DNA of 25,300 nt from Acytostelium subglobosum LB1. Its lineage: Eukaryota > Evosea > Eumycetozoa > Acytosteliales > Acytosteliaceae. The position numbers were made by a program, and so were the translations under genes. Of the stretch, positions 9,101-19,149 are shown in pieces. The stretch's first letter is position 1. Each line of letters starts with the position of its first letter. Location of the stretch: contig NW_012236532.1 in NCBI RefSeq assembly GCF_000787575.1, forward strand, positions 1,244,208-1,269,507, given 5' to 3'. The notes under the pieces are model-generated. The model had not been told where the DNA came from. It did no database searches and saw nothing but the letters and a program-made list of their open reading frames with translations.

Positions 9101-10843
9101 TTATCGCAATAGTTGATCACCATTCCTGATGAGATGGTAGTAGAAGTCAACCAGTTGTCTGTAGTCTGATGAGGACAATCGCTCGTCCATACCATGGAAA
9201 CGCTTCAAGTCGCTGTGGGACAACTCTTGTGGACAGAATCTGTATATGTTGTTGCTGTGTAGGAAGTATGGATGGTAGTGTGAGTGACTTGATTGGGTGG
9301 AACCATTCCATAGTGGATGACTTACGAAAGGTCCCAATACCACTTAGTGTCTGTGTTGGCAACCATTAGACCTGGTGCCACAATGACCTCTGGGAACTCC
9401 TGAAGGACTGTCGCTTGGATCAATCTGAATGATGGTGAATCAGCTGATGATATTGGTGATGGCTCAGTGAACTCCTCTGGAATGATCGTAACTAATGTCC
9501 AATAAAGTTTGTAAGTACTCCTTCATTCAATCAATCAATCAATCAATAAGATTGGATACATACTCCTGTCATCATTGATTGTGTTCTTGATATGATCCAA
9601 AATATCTTGGACTGATTGTGAGGGGGATATTCTAAAGTTGATGGTGGCGTTGGCCTCGTTTGGAAGTACGTTTGGCTTGGTTCCACCATTGAACATGGTG
9701 ACAGCTGTGGTGGTTCGTTGCAATGGATCCATTCCAGGATTGAGCGAAAGGACGTATGATATCAATGGTCTGAACAACCAGAGATTGGAGAATACAAAGC
9801 GATAGGGGAGAGTGGCCTCGCGTCCAACAAAGTCCAGCAACAAGGCTACCTCGTTGAATGCCGCTGGCAAGGGGTTGGCCTCGAGTTTGGCCACAGCTTG
9901 GGCAAGGATACCGATGGCTGTGTTCTTTGGAGGCATTGATGAGTGACCGCCGTCAGACTTGATGTTGAGCACCGCTGTGATGTAGCCCTTCTCGGACATG
10001 CCAATTGCGGCTACCTTGCGAGTCACACCAGGAAGCACAGGTGGTCTCATGATTGGCAGTCCCTCATCCAGTATGTACTCGAGCTGGACTCCACGCGCCT
10101 TTAGGTACTCTGCCATGTGCTTGGCACCGTCTACTCCCCCAATCTCCTCGTCGTGTCCAAGCGCCAGGTAGAGTGATCTCTGTGGTCTGAAGCCTTGTTC
10201 GATCAAGTCCTCGACGGCCTCCAAGATACCCATCACGGCCAACTTATCATCCATTGAGCCACGGCCCCAGATGAAGCCTTGGTCGTCGACTACGCCATCG
10301 AATGGGGGATGAGTCCACTGATCAGGGTTGGCAATTGGCACGACGTCAAAGTGTGCGGCCAGCATAGCCGGTTTCAAGTCTGGATCGCTGCCCTTCCACT
10401 GCATCAACAATGAGTATTCGTTAATGATATTGATCTCGAGGTAGTTGTGCACCTTTGGGAATGTCCTATTCAGGAACCTGTGGAAGTCCAAGAACTCCTG
10501 GTAGTTGATCTCATCCTTATGAGCAAATGATATGGTCTTGAACTTGATAGACTATGGTTGTTGTTGGTCATTAGTATGAGTTCTTGATTGATTGATTGAT
10601 TGAATGAGTTAGATAACATACATCACCCAATCGCCTGGCCAGTTGTTGCTCAGAGAGAGCAGTGTATGAGTCGACATGATCCTTCTCGAGTGTTTGAATG
10701 TTTGGTTGTTTGGATGTGTACATCATAGTGTTGTAGGTCATGAATGCGATCAGTACAACAAACATCCTCATCAATGTTGTCTTGACACCAGAGGATGATG
10801 AACCTCCTCCAGCAGCATTGCTATTATTATTCTTTGGTCTCAT
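9101..10843 (-). CDS. Membrane-anchored M20 metallopeptidase, carboxypeptidase S/PM20D1-like
   Basis: Exons in coding order are 10843-10622, 10551-9564, 9491-9326 and 9254-9101. They join in phase to 509 residues, the usual size for this subfamily. The start at 10843 is chosen because it gives a short Asn/Ser-rich head followed by one membrane segment (MRMFVVLIAFMTYNTMMY, about 25-42), as in vacuolar carboxypeptidase S. In-frame ATGs up to 11029 exist but are less likely. The di-zinc site is intact: His141 and Asp143 (AAHFDVVP), bridging Asp175 (GRGSMDDK), catalytic Glu209 and Glu210 (HDEEIGG), Asp236 (LDEG) and His479 (RFHGMDERL). The dimerisation-domain His277 sits in GGHSSMPP. The family removes C-terminal residues from peptides or hydrolyses and forms N-acyl amino acids. 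It is convergent with the GH5 gene, with 131 bp between their stops. Two introns carry AATC repeats. Confidence 0.92.
9527..9547. repeat. AATC microsatellite in intron 2 of the M20 gene
   Basis: Tandem TCAA units lie between the donor at 9563 and the acceptor at 9492 (minus strand). On the coding strand they read as GATT repeats. Confidence 0.85.
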
Positions 10844-11441
10844 TATTACATGTAATAAGAACCGAGATAGATAGATAGATAGAGAGAGAACTATTAGTTT
10901 GATAAGATGAATCGATGTAGAAAAAATCAAACAGATGCATTGATCCGCAAAGGACATGTTCACACGATGATGCCACAAAGAATCTTCCGCGGATAATGGT
11001 AGGGACAAAGCTTTACACCTGGGTGACATTAGGTTCTATTATACTTCTGGACAAACATTAGACAGACAGCTTGCCAGAGAGAGAGAATAGACTCCCTCTT
11101 TGTTGTTGCCGCTTTCTATTGAGTGATGACGCAGACAAAGTTCATCATGACGACCATATGATAGTCTTTGTTTACTTACTGCCTAAAAAACATGAGCAGT
11201 CAATGACTTAATAGACCATTGTTATTGGTTTTATTATTAGTTGCTGTTGTCGTTGATGTAGTTGCCAATCAATCACTGCTATTATGTGAGTTTGTTTGCT
11301 GGTTGCTGGCGAGAGGTCAAGGTCTGACTGGCGCCAGCAGCGTGAATCGTTATTGTTGGGTATCATTATATACATTGGGATCAATGATCCCCTATATCGT
11401 TATATAACTATCTATATATATTGTAATCATGATTGATATTC
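10844..11441. other. Region upstream of the M20 gene
   Basis: No supported gene lies in these 598 bases. The frame of M20 exon 1 stays open to 11029, but the extra sequence looks like translated leader. A Leu/Val-rich plus-strand frame at 11219-11407 lacks an ATG. Several small inverted repeats cluster here: GCTGGCG (11305-11311) with CGCCAGC (11332-11338), and GGGATCA/TGATCCC around a single base (11377-11391). They could belong to a non-coding RNA, but this is not demonstrated. Confidence 0.45.
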
Positions 11442-11745
11442 TTAATCATCTTGGTTCTCCTCTTGCTGCTTCTTCAATGCCTGCTTGTTGGCTGTTTGTG
11501 TCTCAAAGAATTCGTTCATTGCCTTTTCTTGTGCAGCATTCCTTTTCTGTTGTCATCATCATCAGCATAGTTGTAGTTGTTGTTAGTGTCCATCAGATGA
11601 TCTACACAATGAAGAGTAGTGATATACTTACATTTCTCCTGTCGATCAAGTCAACAGTACCAACACAGATGTAACCGACACCAACTAGTGTGACAGCAAA
11701 CAGTGTTCCTGTAATAGTCTTATGTAGTACGTTGGCTATAGTCAT
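11442..11745 (-). CDS. Small COX14-like single-pass mitochondrial inner-membrane protein
   Basis: Two exons, 11745-11632 and 11546-11442, are spliced at GTAAGT/CAACAG in phase 0 to give 72 residues. One hydrophobic segment at about 13-30 (GTLFAVTLVGVGYICVGTVD) is followed by a basic patch (DRRNKRNAAQEKA) and a hydrophilic Gln/Glu-rich tail. The order of features (Lys-Thr before the membrane span, GY-x-C inside it, paired Arg after it, then an Ala-Ala-Gln/Glu helix) resembles COX14, a roughly 57-residue assembly factor that holds newly made COX1 in the mitochondrial inner membrane. That match is from memory over a short, fast-evolving protein, so the family call is tentative. The gene itself is well supported by clean splicing and by its divergent pairing with Nup93 257 bp away. 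Confidence 0.6.
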
Positions 11746-12002
11746 TGTGTATATATGTTTGATTGATTGATTGTTGTTGTAAAGAGATATCAAAGTGAAC
11801 GAATGAATGAAAGTTGATGTTTCAAGGTCCAGCAAGCCCTCCTTTTTTCAACACTTTGTCTTTCTTGTTGAAGTTGAACACACATTCATTCGCTCATCTG
11901 ATCAGATACGAGTGCTACCTTCACTTATATATATAACAAAAACATCTTATACATACATACATTACATTAGATAAACAGTAATATATATATATAGAATAAG
12001 TT
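11746..12002. promoter_or_regulatory. Shared divergent promoter region
   Basis: These 257 bp separate the start codons of the COX14-like gene (minus) and Nup93 (plus), so both promoters must lie here. The stretch includes a GATT repeat near 11758, a T-run (CCTTTTTTC near 11841) and an A/T-rich TATATATATATA segment at 11981-11992 directly before the Nup93 start. Promoter function is inferred from position. Confidence 0.5.
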
Positions 12003-14743
12003 ATGACAGATGTTAACTTTAGTGACTTGGCAGAGAGATCTGGCCAATTGATGGATAGATTCGCCACTACCTTTCATGGAATCAACTATGATCGATCACT
12101 CAAAGAGCTTGGTGAGACATCAAGATTACTAAATGATATAACAAGTTCAAAGTCAATTCCATACAATGAATCATATCAGTATGTGTATCATATCATCAAT
12201 CAATCAATCAATCAATAATACTAACTACAATTAATGAATGAATGTAGAAAGGCCATCAACAAATATAAGATAGAACCAAAGGTTATTGGAGAGTCATTGG
12301 AGAATATATCGACAGCGTCATTCATTGATGTTGAGACTGTACCAACTGATGTTGAACAGTTCTTAAAGGGCGAGTTTGAGAGTATGATTATGAACTCGAT
12401 ACATGACGTCCAGAAGAGGACAAACAAGGAGTTCACCAACAACTACCAACAGTCATCGTTGTCAGAGTGGGCACGCGACAAGAAGACACTGGAGGAGACG
12501 TTGGGCCAGCGTTTCGTCAAGGTACACAAGCAGCAGCAGATCGATCTTGGCGGCTCATCTATGATGGCGAGCGGCCGTCGCTCAGTCTCACCCGCCATGC
12601 TGATGAGTGGCGGCTCACAGCTCCAGCTTCCTCAGCCACAGCAGATGCAACAACAGCAACAACAACAGCAGTCGATGTTCATGTCCAATGCTGGAGGCTT
12701 CAGTGGCCAACTGGCGTTGACGATGAAGGGCGAGGAGAAGACCAAGCTCTCCAACAAGATGCGCGCATACGCTCAGGTAGTGTTTGAGTGTCTCCAGGCC
12801 GACAAGTCGAATGTCGGCGGTGGCCACGAGCAGAACTACCCGTTCGTCCAACGATTGATGGACGCACACCTTGCTGGCACCACCAAGAACCGCCAGGTCA
12901 TTGAGGACCTTTGGATACTGATCGAGAAACTTACGGAGCGCACGGGTGCCGCACCACCCGCCGAGACCAAGATGATTGGCCTGGTGCGTCGCACGATCCA
13001 GTTCCTCGAGGAGCAATTCGTCAACACAATGAAGACGAGGATACCCACGATCAGCAACATCTCCTCACCACTCGAGGAGGTGGTATCATACATCAACAGC
13101 AACGTCCAGCATCCACAGACCGACCCAGGTGAAACCTATCGCAACTGTTCCATCTGGTCCATCATCTACTATTCCATGCGAGCGGGCTACCATCAAGTGG
13201 TCCTGGAGCTGACCGCACATCTCGGTCGCTATCGTGATCTCATTCGCAATATTGTCACAGCTCGTCGAGAGGGTGATGGCAAATGGTATGTATCCCATTC
13301 AGCTCATTCATTCATGATTGATGTACACTTTACTAACCCGCACGATGCTTGCCAACTTCAGTCCACAAGAGTTAACAAACAAGATGGCACAGGAGTACAG
13401 AGTTGTGAGGAACGAGAGCAAGGACTACTTCAAGATTGCCGTGTTCAATCTGTTGTCAATGGTGGATGCCACCAATGTACATTCCAACACCATCCTATTC
13501 CCCTTTATCCAGGACTTGATCTGGTGGAGAGTAAGTCCATTCATTCAATCCATTAATTCAATCAACTGACAACGACCTATCATCAATCAATCATATTTAG
13601 TTGTCATTCATTAGATACCAAGCATATTCATTGCAATCACTTCAAATGGATATCAATGATACATTGTCACAGACACCATTCGACCCAATGGTATTGTTCC
13701 AGATTCATTTGTTGACATGTCAGTATGAGTTGGGCATCGCACATCTGTCTCTGGGCAACCAGGAGGATGCCCTCCACTTTGCCCTGGCACTGGATCACGC
13801 GAGCCTGTTGAACAAGCCACGTCCCGATCAGACGTTTGTCGACAGCAGCGACATTTACAATCAATCCAGCGGCACTCTGAACGTGGTGGCAATGATTCGC
13901 CAGTACATCAGGTCGTTCTCGTCCGAGACGGACAACACTGAGGCACTCTACTACTACCTGTTTATCGACAACGACCAGATACAGACGGCCTGCATCTCAG
14001 ACCTCATAGTCACATCGACCTGCGACACAGACTTTGCGCGCCATCTGCTCACCATGCCAGACTTTATCCGCAAGGATCAGTGGCGTCGCATCATTGAGCA
14101 CACCGCCCTGACCTACGAGTCGCGCAGCAACTATCAACTGGCCATCTCCTACTGGTTGCTCATTGAAGAGTACGCCCGCGTGCTGGACCTTTACAACAAC
14201 CGCATGTCCATCCTGCTCAAGAGTGTCTCTGTGGAGAAGGACCAGCTGTACCAGTTTGGCCTGGAGCTGTTCAATGACCGTCAGCTGCAGATCAAGATCA
14301 GCCACTCGGACAAGTCGTCCTATCTCGCGTTTGAGCAGCTGCTGCAGCTGGCCGACTTCTTCAACCTGTACAACAAGGAGAGGTATCAGGAGGCACTGGA
14401 CCTGCTGGACAGACTAAGCATTCTGCCTATCGTCGAGCGCGACGTGGAGATGGCCGTAGAGAATTACCGTTTCCTCAGCGGCTGCATCACCAAGAACTTC
14501 TCGGCCATCATTGAGGCCACCATCGACATCATCATGCGACTCTACCAATTGGTGGCGCTGCCCATGAACCAGGCCTACCTCCCACCGGCCACCACTCAAC
14601 TCTATGCTGGACGTCAAAAGACCATCGATGACATTCAATCACGTGCTCAATCACTGACACAATTCGCTGGCAAGATAGACTTCCCAATGTCCAGCAACAC
14701 ATTAACCAAGTTGATGAACTTTATGGTCACCATCAGGAAGTAG
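12003..14743 (+). CDS. nup93: Nucleoporin Nup93/Nic96
   Basis: Exons 12003-12178, 12248-13285, 13362-13530 and 13601-14743 encode 841 residues, close to the roughly 820-840 usual for Nup93/Nic96. The N-terminal part is helical and probably coiled-coil. In the family this segment binds the Nup62 channel complex. It is followed by the conserved block VEQFLKGEFESM...SIHDVQKRTNKEF and LSEWARDKK. A Gln-rich low-complexity insert sits at about 183-200. From about 220 to the end is the all-helical solenoid of the NIC96 domain, with recognisable segments such as NCSIWSIIYYSMRAGYHQVV and DLIWWR. By family knowledge Nup93 is a core scaffold of the inner ring of the nuclear pore. The first and third introns carry AATC-type repeats. 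The third exon start has phase-consistent alternatives only at CAG before 13362. The transcript is divergent from the COX14-like gene. Confidence 0.93.
12195..12216. repeat. AATC microsatellite in intron 1 of nup93
   Basis: Five tandem TCAA units lie between the donor at 12179 and the acceptor at 12247. Confidence 0.85.
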
Positions 14744-14799
14744 TAGTATCCCAGTCATAAACAAAGGAGGGAAGGTGAAGTTCACCTGTTTAAAACGAA

Positions 14800-14831
14800 G
14801 GGGTGTTGTTGGGGGTGTGGTATGGGGTGGG
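14800..14831 (+). repeat. Putative G-quadruplex motif
   Basis: Four G runs occur at 14800-14803, 14811-14815, 14824-14827 and 14829-14831, with loops of 7, 8 and 1 nt. The motif lies in the 180-bp gap between Nup93 and the ER thioredoxin-fold gene, about 93 bp upstream of the latter's start. Just before it is a small perfect inverted repeat, GGTGAAGTTCACC, at 14774-14786. Confidence 0.5.
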
Positions 14832-14923
14832 CTTCAAGGCCTCAATCAGATCAGCTGATGAGTTTGATTAATCAATCAATCTATCAATCAAACAAACACA
14901 TATTATTTACTACACATATAAAG

Positions 14924-15528
14924 ATGAATACAAAGACATTATACTTGTTGGCAACAACTTTGTTGTTAATGATGGCTAGCAGCAGCATTGTTGAAGCCAA
15001 GAAGACATTTGATTTCGAGGAGAACAAGGTGATTGTACCAGCGTCCAAAGCCATCGACACACTGATATCATCAACAAAGTCATTAGTTGTATTCTTCTAT
15101 ACACGTAGGTGTTAGGCAGACATATGTTGTTGATGACATGTAGCTCATACTAACAACAATGTAAAACATTCTGATTAGACACAAAGGAGTCTGAGAAGTT
15201 TGTCAATGCCTTCTTGAAGGTGTCATCTCAGTGTGATGAGGAAGGATCAGACACACAGTTTGCCTTTGTTGACATGGAGACAGAGTTTACACTTCGTAAG
15301 AAGTTCCATATCCAAGAACCAATCACTATTATATACTTTAAGTATGTTTCATTGATCAGTCAAGAAGTCCAGTTCAATCACTAATATGAATCTCATTGTT
15401 TAAAGGAATGGTCAACACTATGCCGACTTCATCCTTCCAAAGACTTCACCAAACTTAAAGGCCTTCGTTGAGGAGTAAGTACAACATCAAGTCCAAGGAA
15501 GGTATATCTTGATCACTCACTCACTAGC

Positions 15529-15585
<57 letters not shown>

Positions 15586-16127
15586 CAAACAATCAATCAA
15601 TCTATAGTCCAAACACACCAATCCCACCAATGTATGGACCGGGTACATGGAGCAAGATCAAGTCACAAGTGTATCACTTGACCACCAGGAACATTAGCTC
15701 CTTCTTGAACAGTCATCCAAAGACTATCATCATGTTCTACTCACCAAACTGTGGACACTGTGAGAAGATGAAGCCAGCTTACGCAGAGGCATCAATCATT
15801 GCCCAGGATAACAAGCTTGGTGACTTCGCCTCATTCGACTGCAGTGTCGAGAGAAGTGTCTGTGAGAAGTATCAAGTACAAGGATTCCCAACAATGATCT
15901 ACTTCTCCAAGGGCAAGGACACCTACAACTACGATGGTGACAGGTCTGTAACCGATCTCGTTGCATGGTTCAAAGCGTAAGTCAATCAATGATAATGATG
16001 GAATTATTCCAATCAATATTTGGATCATTCATTCACTAATTGAAACAATCAATCACAACACAGACCATCATCACCAGCACCAGCCTCAAAGCAATCAAAC
16101 AAGGAAAACAAGAAAGATGAGTTGTAA
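14924..16127 (+). CDS. ER-resident two-thioredoxin-domain PDI-like protein with KDEL tail
   Basis: Five exons (14924-15104, 15179-15341, 15406-15474, 15608-15976, 16064-16127) give 281 residues. The ATG at 14924 is followed by a signal peptide (about 3-25, ending near SIVEAKK). The first thioredoxin-like domain (about 30-137) has FFYTHTKES where a CxxC site would be, so it should be redox-inactive. The second (about 150-260) has MFYSPNCGHCEKMKP with Cys186 and Cys189 and the cis-proline loop QGFPTM, so it should be an active disulfide oxidase/isomerase. The last small exon encodes a Pro/Ala/Ser linker, a Lys-rich stretch and the terminal KDEL that retains proteins in the ER. It is shorter than classical four-domain PDI. 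Intron 3 is mostly an AATC microsatellite. A TTAATAAAT polyadenylation-like site follows the stop. Confidence 0.92.
15529..15602. repeat. Long AATC microsatellite inside intron 3 of the PDI-like gene
   Basis: About 14 near-perfect TCAA units run from 15529 to 15584. An ACAAAC interruption follows, then three more units, ending five bases before the acceptor TAG. This is the longest AATC tract in the window. Confidence 0.95.
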
Positions 16128-16357
16128 TAATAATAATTAAAATATTTAATAAATATCAACTCTATTCAACCAACCCATCACTGGATCTTGATCATTGGTT
16201 TATTTGTTGGCTTGGTACCAATGAACCAACTTGGTAATCTATAACTGATTGAGTTTGGCTATCATTGAATGGAGATGTATTAATGAATGATTAATAATCA
16301 ATATTCCTGCATTACTTATATATCTCTCTTTTGAAATAATAATAATACTTCCTGAAG

Positions 16358-17430
16358 ATGGGTATTTCAATATCCAAACCATATAATGTAAGTGTTAATT
16401 ATATCAATTGATTATTATTAATTTAGTACTTACATTGAATTCCAACTATTCTATCTAGATTCCATGTGAGGAGAATGTCATGTTGGATGACAGACTTGAC
16501 AAAGTACCGAATGAAATGACAGAGTTTGCATCCAAAGAAGAGAGGACCAGATATATTAAGGGACTGGGTAACGTGTTCATTCTCCAATATGGTAATGGCA
16601 ACAATCATGATACTACTTCAATATTCAAAAAGAGGAAGCATCATCATTATTCAGTGTTGGTTGACTTGAGGAATGAGTCCACCATCGATACTACCACTGG
16701 TCTTGAATTACATCTGATCGTTGCAGACAACTGTGATGCCGTACGTTATAGATGTGCCTATCGATCAATGCCAATGTCAATGTATCCAAGGGTCTATGTG
16801 GGTACATTGGACAAGGCATTGTTGGAAGAGGGCACCGATCGTCATAGACCATCCAACTTGCAACGACCACAAGTGTTGCGTTTTTGGGGTGAGGAGAAGT
16901 TCGATCAGTTCATCTCCGAGATTGATGGCTCAACGGCATACGTCAAATGGAGCAAGCAGGCCAATTGTCTATCGTTTGCCAGACGTATAGTGAAGGAGTT
17001 GGAGTTGAGTTGGCCAAGTAATCTACCAATGACAAATTCATTCTATCCATGGTTGCCAGAGTGGTACATTGCTGCCAACAATGGATTGGTTATCGCTGTC
17101 CCACCCGTAGTACATCCAAAGAATGAACCAGTTCTATTCTTCCAGTCGACATCCAATACTGCTGCTTCTGTTGTTGTTGTACCACCTAATGTCGATCAAT
17201 CAACAACATCGTCATCATCTGAATCGACCCCTGAAGCAAAGCCATTGGTTGGAGAACCAGGACCACCAGTCGCCCAGCAGAATGTTGTTGAGCCATCTAA
17301 CGATCAACAACAACAACAAACTGTTGTATCAAACGAACAACAACTGACTGTTGTGTCTGAACATGCTGAAGTAGTCCCTCACGAACAACACCAAACTACT
17401 GCTGTGGCTGATGAACATCAACATTGTTAG
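16358..17430 (+). CDS. Unrecognised protein with N-myristoylation-type start
   Basis: A 10-codon first exon (16358-16387) is spliced in phase 0 to 16459-17430, giving 333 residues. I infer the first exon because it supplies an ATG in good context and the start MGISISKPYN, which fits the N-myristoylation consensus (Gly2, Ser6). Residues about 15-225 are a folded region of unknown family. It contains KRKHHHYSVLVDL (about 68-80) and later KQANCLSFARRIVKEL (about 176-191). From about 230 onward the protein is a low-complexity tail rich in Val, Gln, Glu and Ser. The His-Tyr strand followed by an Asn-Cys-x-x-Phe helix is reminiscent of permuted papain-like folds (LRAT, NlpC/P60), but this is a guess. 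It is probably attached to a membrane on the cytosolic side. I do not recognise the family. Confidence 0.75.
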
Positions 17431-17676
17431 ACCATACGGAAGGACATACTCCACCAACAACATATGAATCAATTATAAATAGTATTCTTCTTCTTCTTTG
17501 TTTGTTTATCTGTTATCTGTTCATGCATCTTGGTTATTACCAAAATTGGAAGTGGGAACCTTAGACGAATGCCAAAGTCAAGTCTTTGAACGAGTCGCGA
17601 GGTTAGGGTCCAATTTATTTCAAAGAAGTGCACGAGTAACTCTCTATCTCTATCTCTATTCAGTGTTCATTGTACA

Positions 17677-19149
17677 ATGAACAACCCATATATTATTGCA
17701 GCACTTAGTGCAGGCATTGGTGCAGCTGCAACCTATATATCTACAAAGGCTATCAATAATAATGAATCAAATGGCAACAATAACAACAATAACAACAATA
17801 CATACAAGAAGAGAAAGACTCATATGGATGACATCACATTCGATAATGCAGATACACATATGACAGATAACAACAATGATGACGATGATATCAAACCAAT
17901 CGATACAACAACAACAACACAACAGGTGTCTGGTGACCCATTCGCCAAGGACAAGACTGACGTCAACTCAATGCTTCAACAAGAGATATTCGATGAGCAG
18001 ATGAATAGGACAATGCTCTACTATGGCGAGGAGGCTTTCAAGAAGATCCGTGAATCATTTGTGATTGTCGTTGGTCTGGGAGGCGTGGGCGGTGCTGCCG
18101 CACATGTCATGCTTCGCTCAGGCGTCAAGAAGATTCGTCTGATTGACCCAGATCTCGTGACGATCAGCTCACTCAACAGGAACGTACTGGCGCAGCGCAA
18201 AGACGTCGGACGCTCCAAGGTCGAGACGATGAAGTCCTACTTCAACGCCATCTGTCCCGAGGTGGAGGTCGAAGCCATCCAATCATTCTTCACCGAGGAC
18301 GTGGCTGCCACACTGCTCGGCGGCAACCCAGACTACGTGCTGGACTGCATCGACAACACCGAGACCAAGGTGCAGCTGTTGACATTCTGCAAGCAGAACA
18401 ACCTCAAGGTGATCAGCTCGTTTGGCGCTGGCTCCTCGTCGGACCCCACCCGCATCAACATCTGCGACCTCTCATTCACATTTGGCTGTCCATTCGGCAA
18501 GGAGGTGCGTCGTCTACTGCGAAAGAACGGCATCACCACGGGCATACTCTGTGTGTGCTCCAGCGAGAAGCACCGAAAGAAGCTGATCCCGCTCACGGAG
18601 CAGGAGAAGGAGCTGCTCAAGACGCAGGTTAAGTCGACACTGCGTATCAGAACACTGGGTGTGTCGATGCCCATCCCTTTCATCTTTGGCACGACCATGG
18701 GCAACACGTGTCTCAACGATATAGTCGGCCTGCCCACGGTGCAGGAGGAGGAGCGCCAGGCGCCACCACCCATGTCCGAGTACAACAAGATGCTCAAGCA
18801 GCTGATCAAGCGCGAGCAGGTGCATCACAATACATCGCCCATATTGATCAAGAAGATGATCGACTCGACCAATCTGCGCTTCACCGTCGAGCAAGTATTC
18901 CAATGTCGTTCATGCATCACCGATGGCGATGCCAGTGCCAACAAAGCATTGCTCACAGTTGTTCGCTGGCGACCAGATCTTCCACTGTCTCTCAGCAACC
19001 TTGTCGTGATGACCAATCGCGAGGCAGACCTTCACGACAAGTACAAATCCCTTCCAGAGCACTATAGCAAGGAGGTGATCGATAGAGTGGACGGCATCCT
19101 ATCTTCAATGAATGATGCCGAACCATCAGAGGATGCCAACATGGTCTAG
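17677..19149 (+). CDS. E1-like tRNA threonylcarbamoyladenosine dehydratase (Tcd/TcdA family)
   Basis: A single-exon gene of 490 residues. The N terminus is a hydrophobic segment (IIAALSAGIGAAATYIS, about 6-22), then an Asn run and an acidic disordered stretch to about 95. The E1-like ATP-binding fold begins near 105: YYGEEAFKKIRESFVIVVGL, the glycine loop GLGGVGG (133-139), RLIDPD (Asp157), SSLNRNVLAQ, DVGRSK (Lys181) and LDCIDNTETK. FGAGSSSDPTRI and EVRRLLRKNGITTGI...SSEKHRK follow, matching bacterial TcdA/CsdL and yeast Tcd1/Tcd2 rather than ubiquitin E1s. The enzyme uses ATP to cyclise t6A37 of ANN-decoding tRNAs to ct6A. Yeast Tcd proteins sit in the mitochondrial outer membrane, and the membrane segment here suggests the same. 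The C-terminal 130 residues include LIKKMIDS and a CRSC pair. An AATAAA site lies near 19170. Confidence 0.9.
   Translation: MNNPYIIAALSAGIGAAATYISTKAINNNESNGNNNNNNNNTYKKRKTHMDDITFDNADTHMTDNNNDDDDIKPIDTTTTTQQVSGDPFAKDKTDVNSMLQQEIFDEQMNRTMLYYGEEAFKKIRESFVIVVGLGGVGGAAAHVMLRSGVKKIRLIDPDLVTISSLNRNVLAQRKDVGRSKVETMKSYFNAICPEVEVEAIQSFFTEDVAATLLGGNPDYVLDCIDNTETKVQLLTFCKQNNLKVISSFGAGSSSDPTRINICDLSFTFGCPFGKEVRRLLRKNGITTGILCVCSSEKHRKKLIPLTEQEKELLKTQVKSTLRIRTLGVSMPIPFIFGTTMGNTCLNDIVGLPTVQEEERQAPPPMSEYNKMLKQLIKREQVHHNTSPILIKKMIDSTNLRFTVEQVFQCRSCITDGDASANKALLTVVRWRPDLPLSLSNLVVMTNREADLHDKYKSLPEHYSKEVIDRVDGILSSMNDAEPSEDANMV

Noticed and set aside
10844-11029. Longer N terminus of the M20 peptidase starting at 11029
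   Set aside because: It would place a second hydrophobic stretch before the usual anchor. The start at 10843 gives the family's normal short cytosolic head.
11219-11407. Leu/Val-rich plus-strand frame as a small membrane protein
   Set aside because: It begins with TTG, has no start context, and the hydrophobicity follows from GTT/TTG-rich sequence.
12615-13016. Leu-rich minus-strand frame opposite nup93
   Set aside because: It is produced by the complement of the Gln-rich CAG/CAA repeat and the coding exon.
5966-15602. Regular AATC tracts considered as CRISPR-like arrays
   Set aside because: They are uninterrupted tetranucleotide microsatellites without spacers, in a eukaryotic genome.
18333-18903. 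Long minus-strand frames opposite the Tcd gene
   Set aside because: They are antisense shadows of a GC-richer single exon, with no independent start context or domain.
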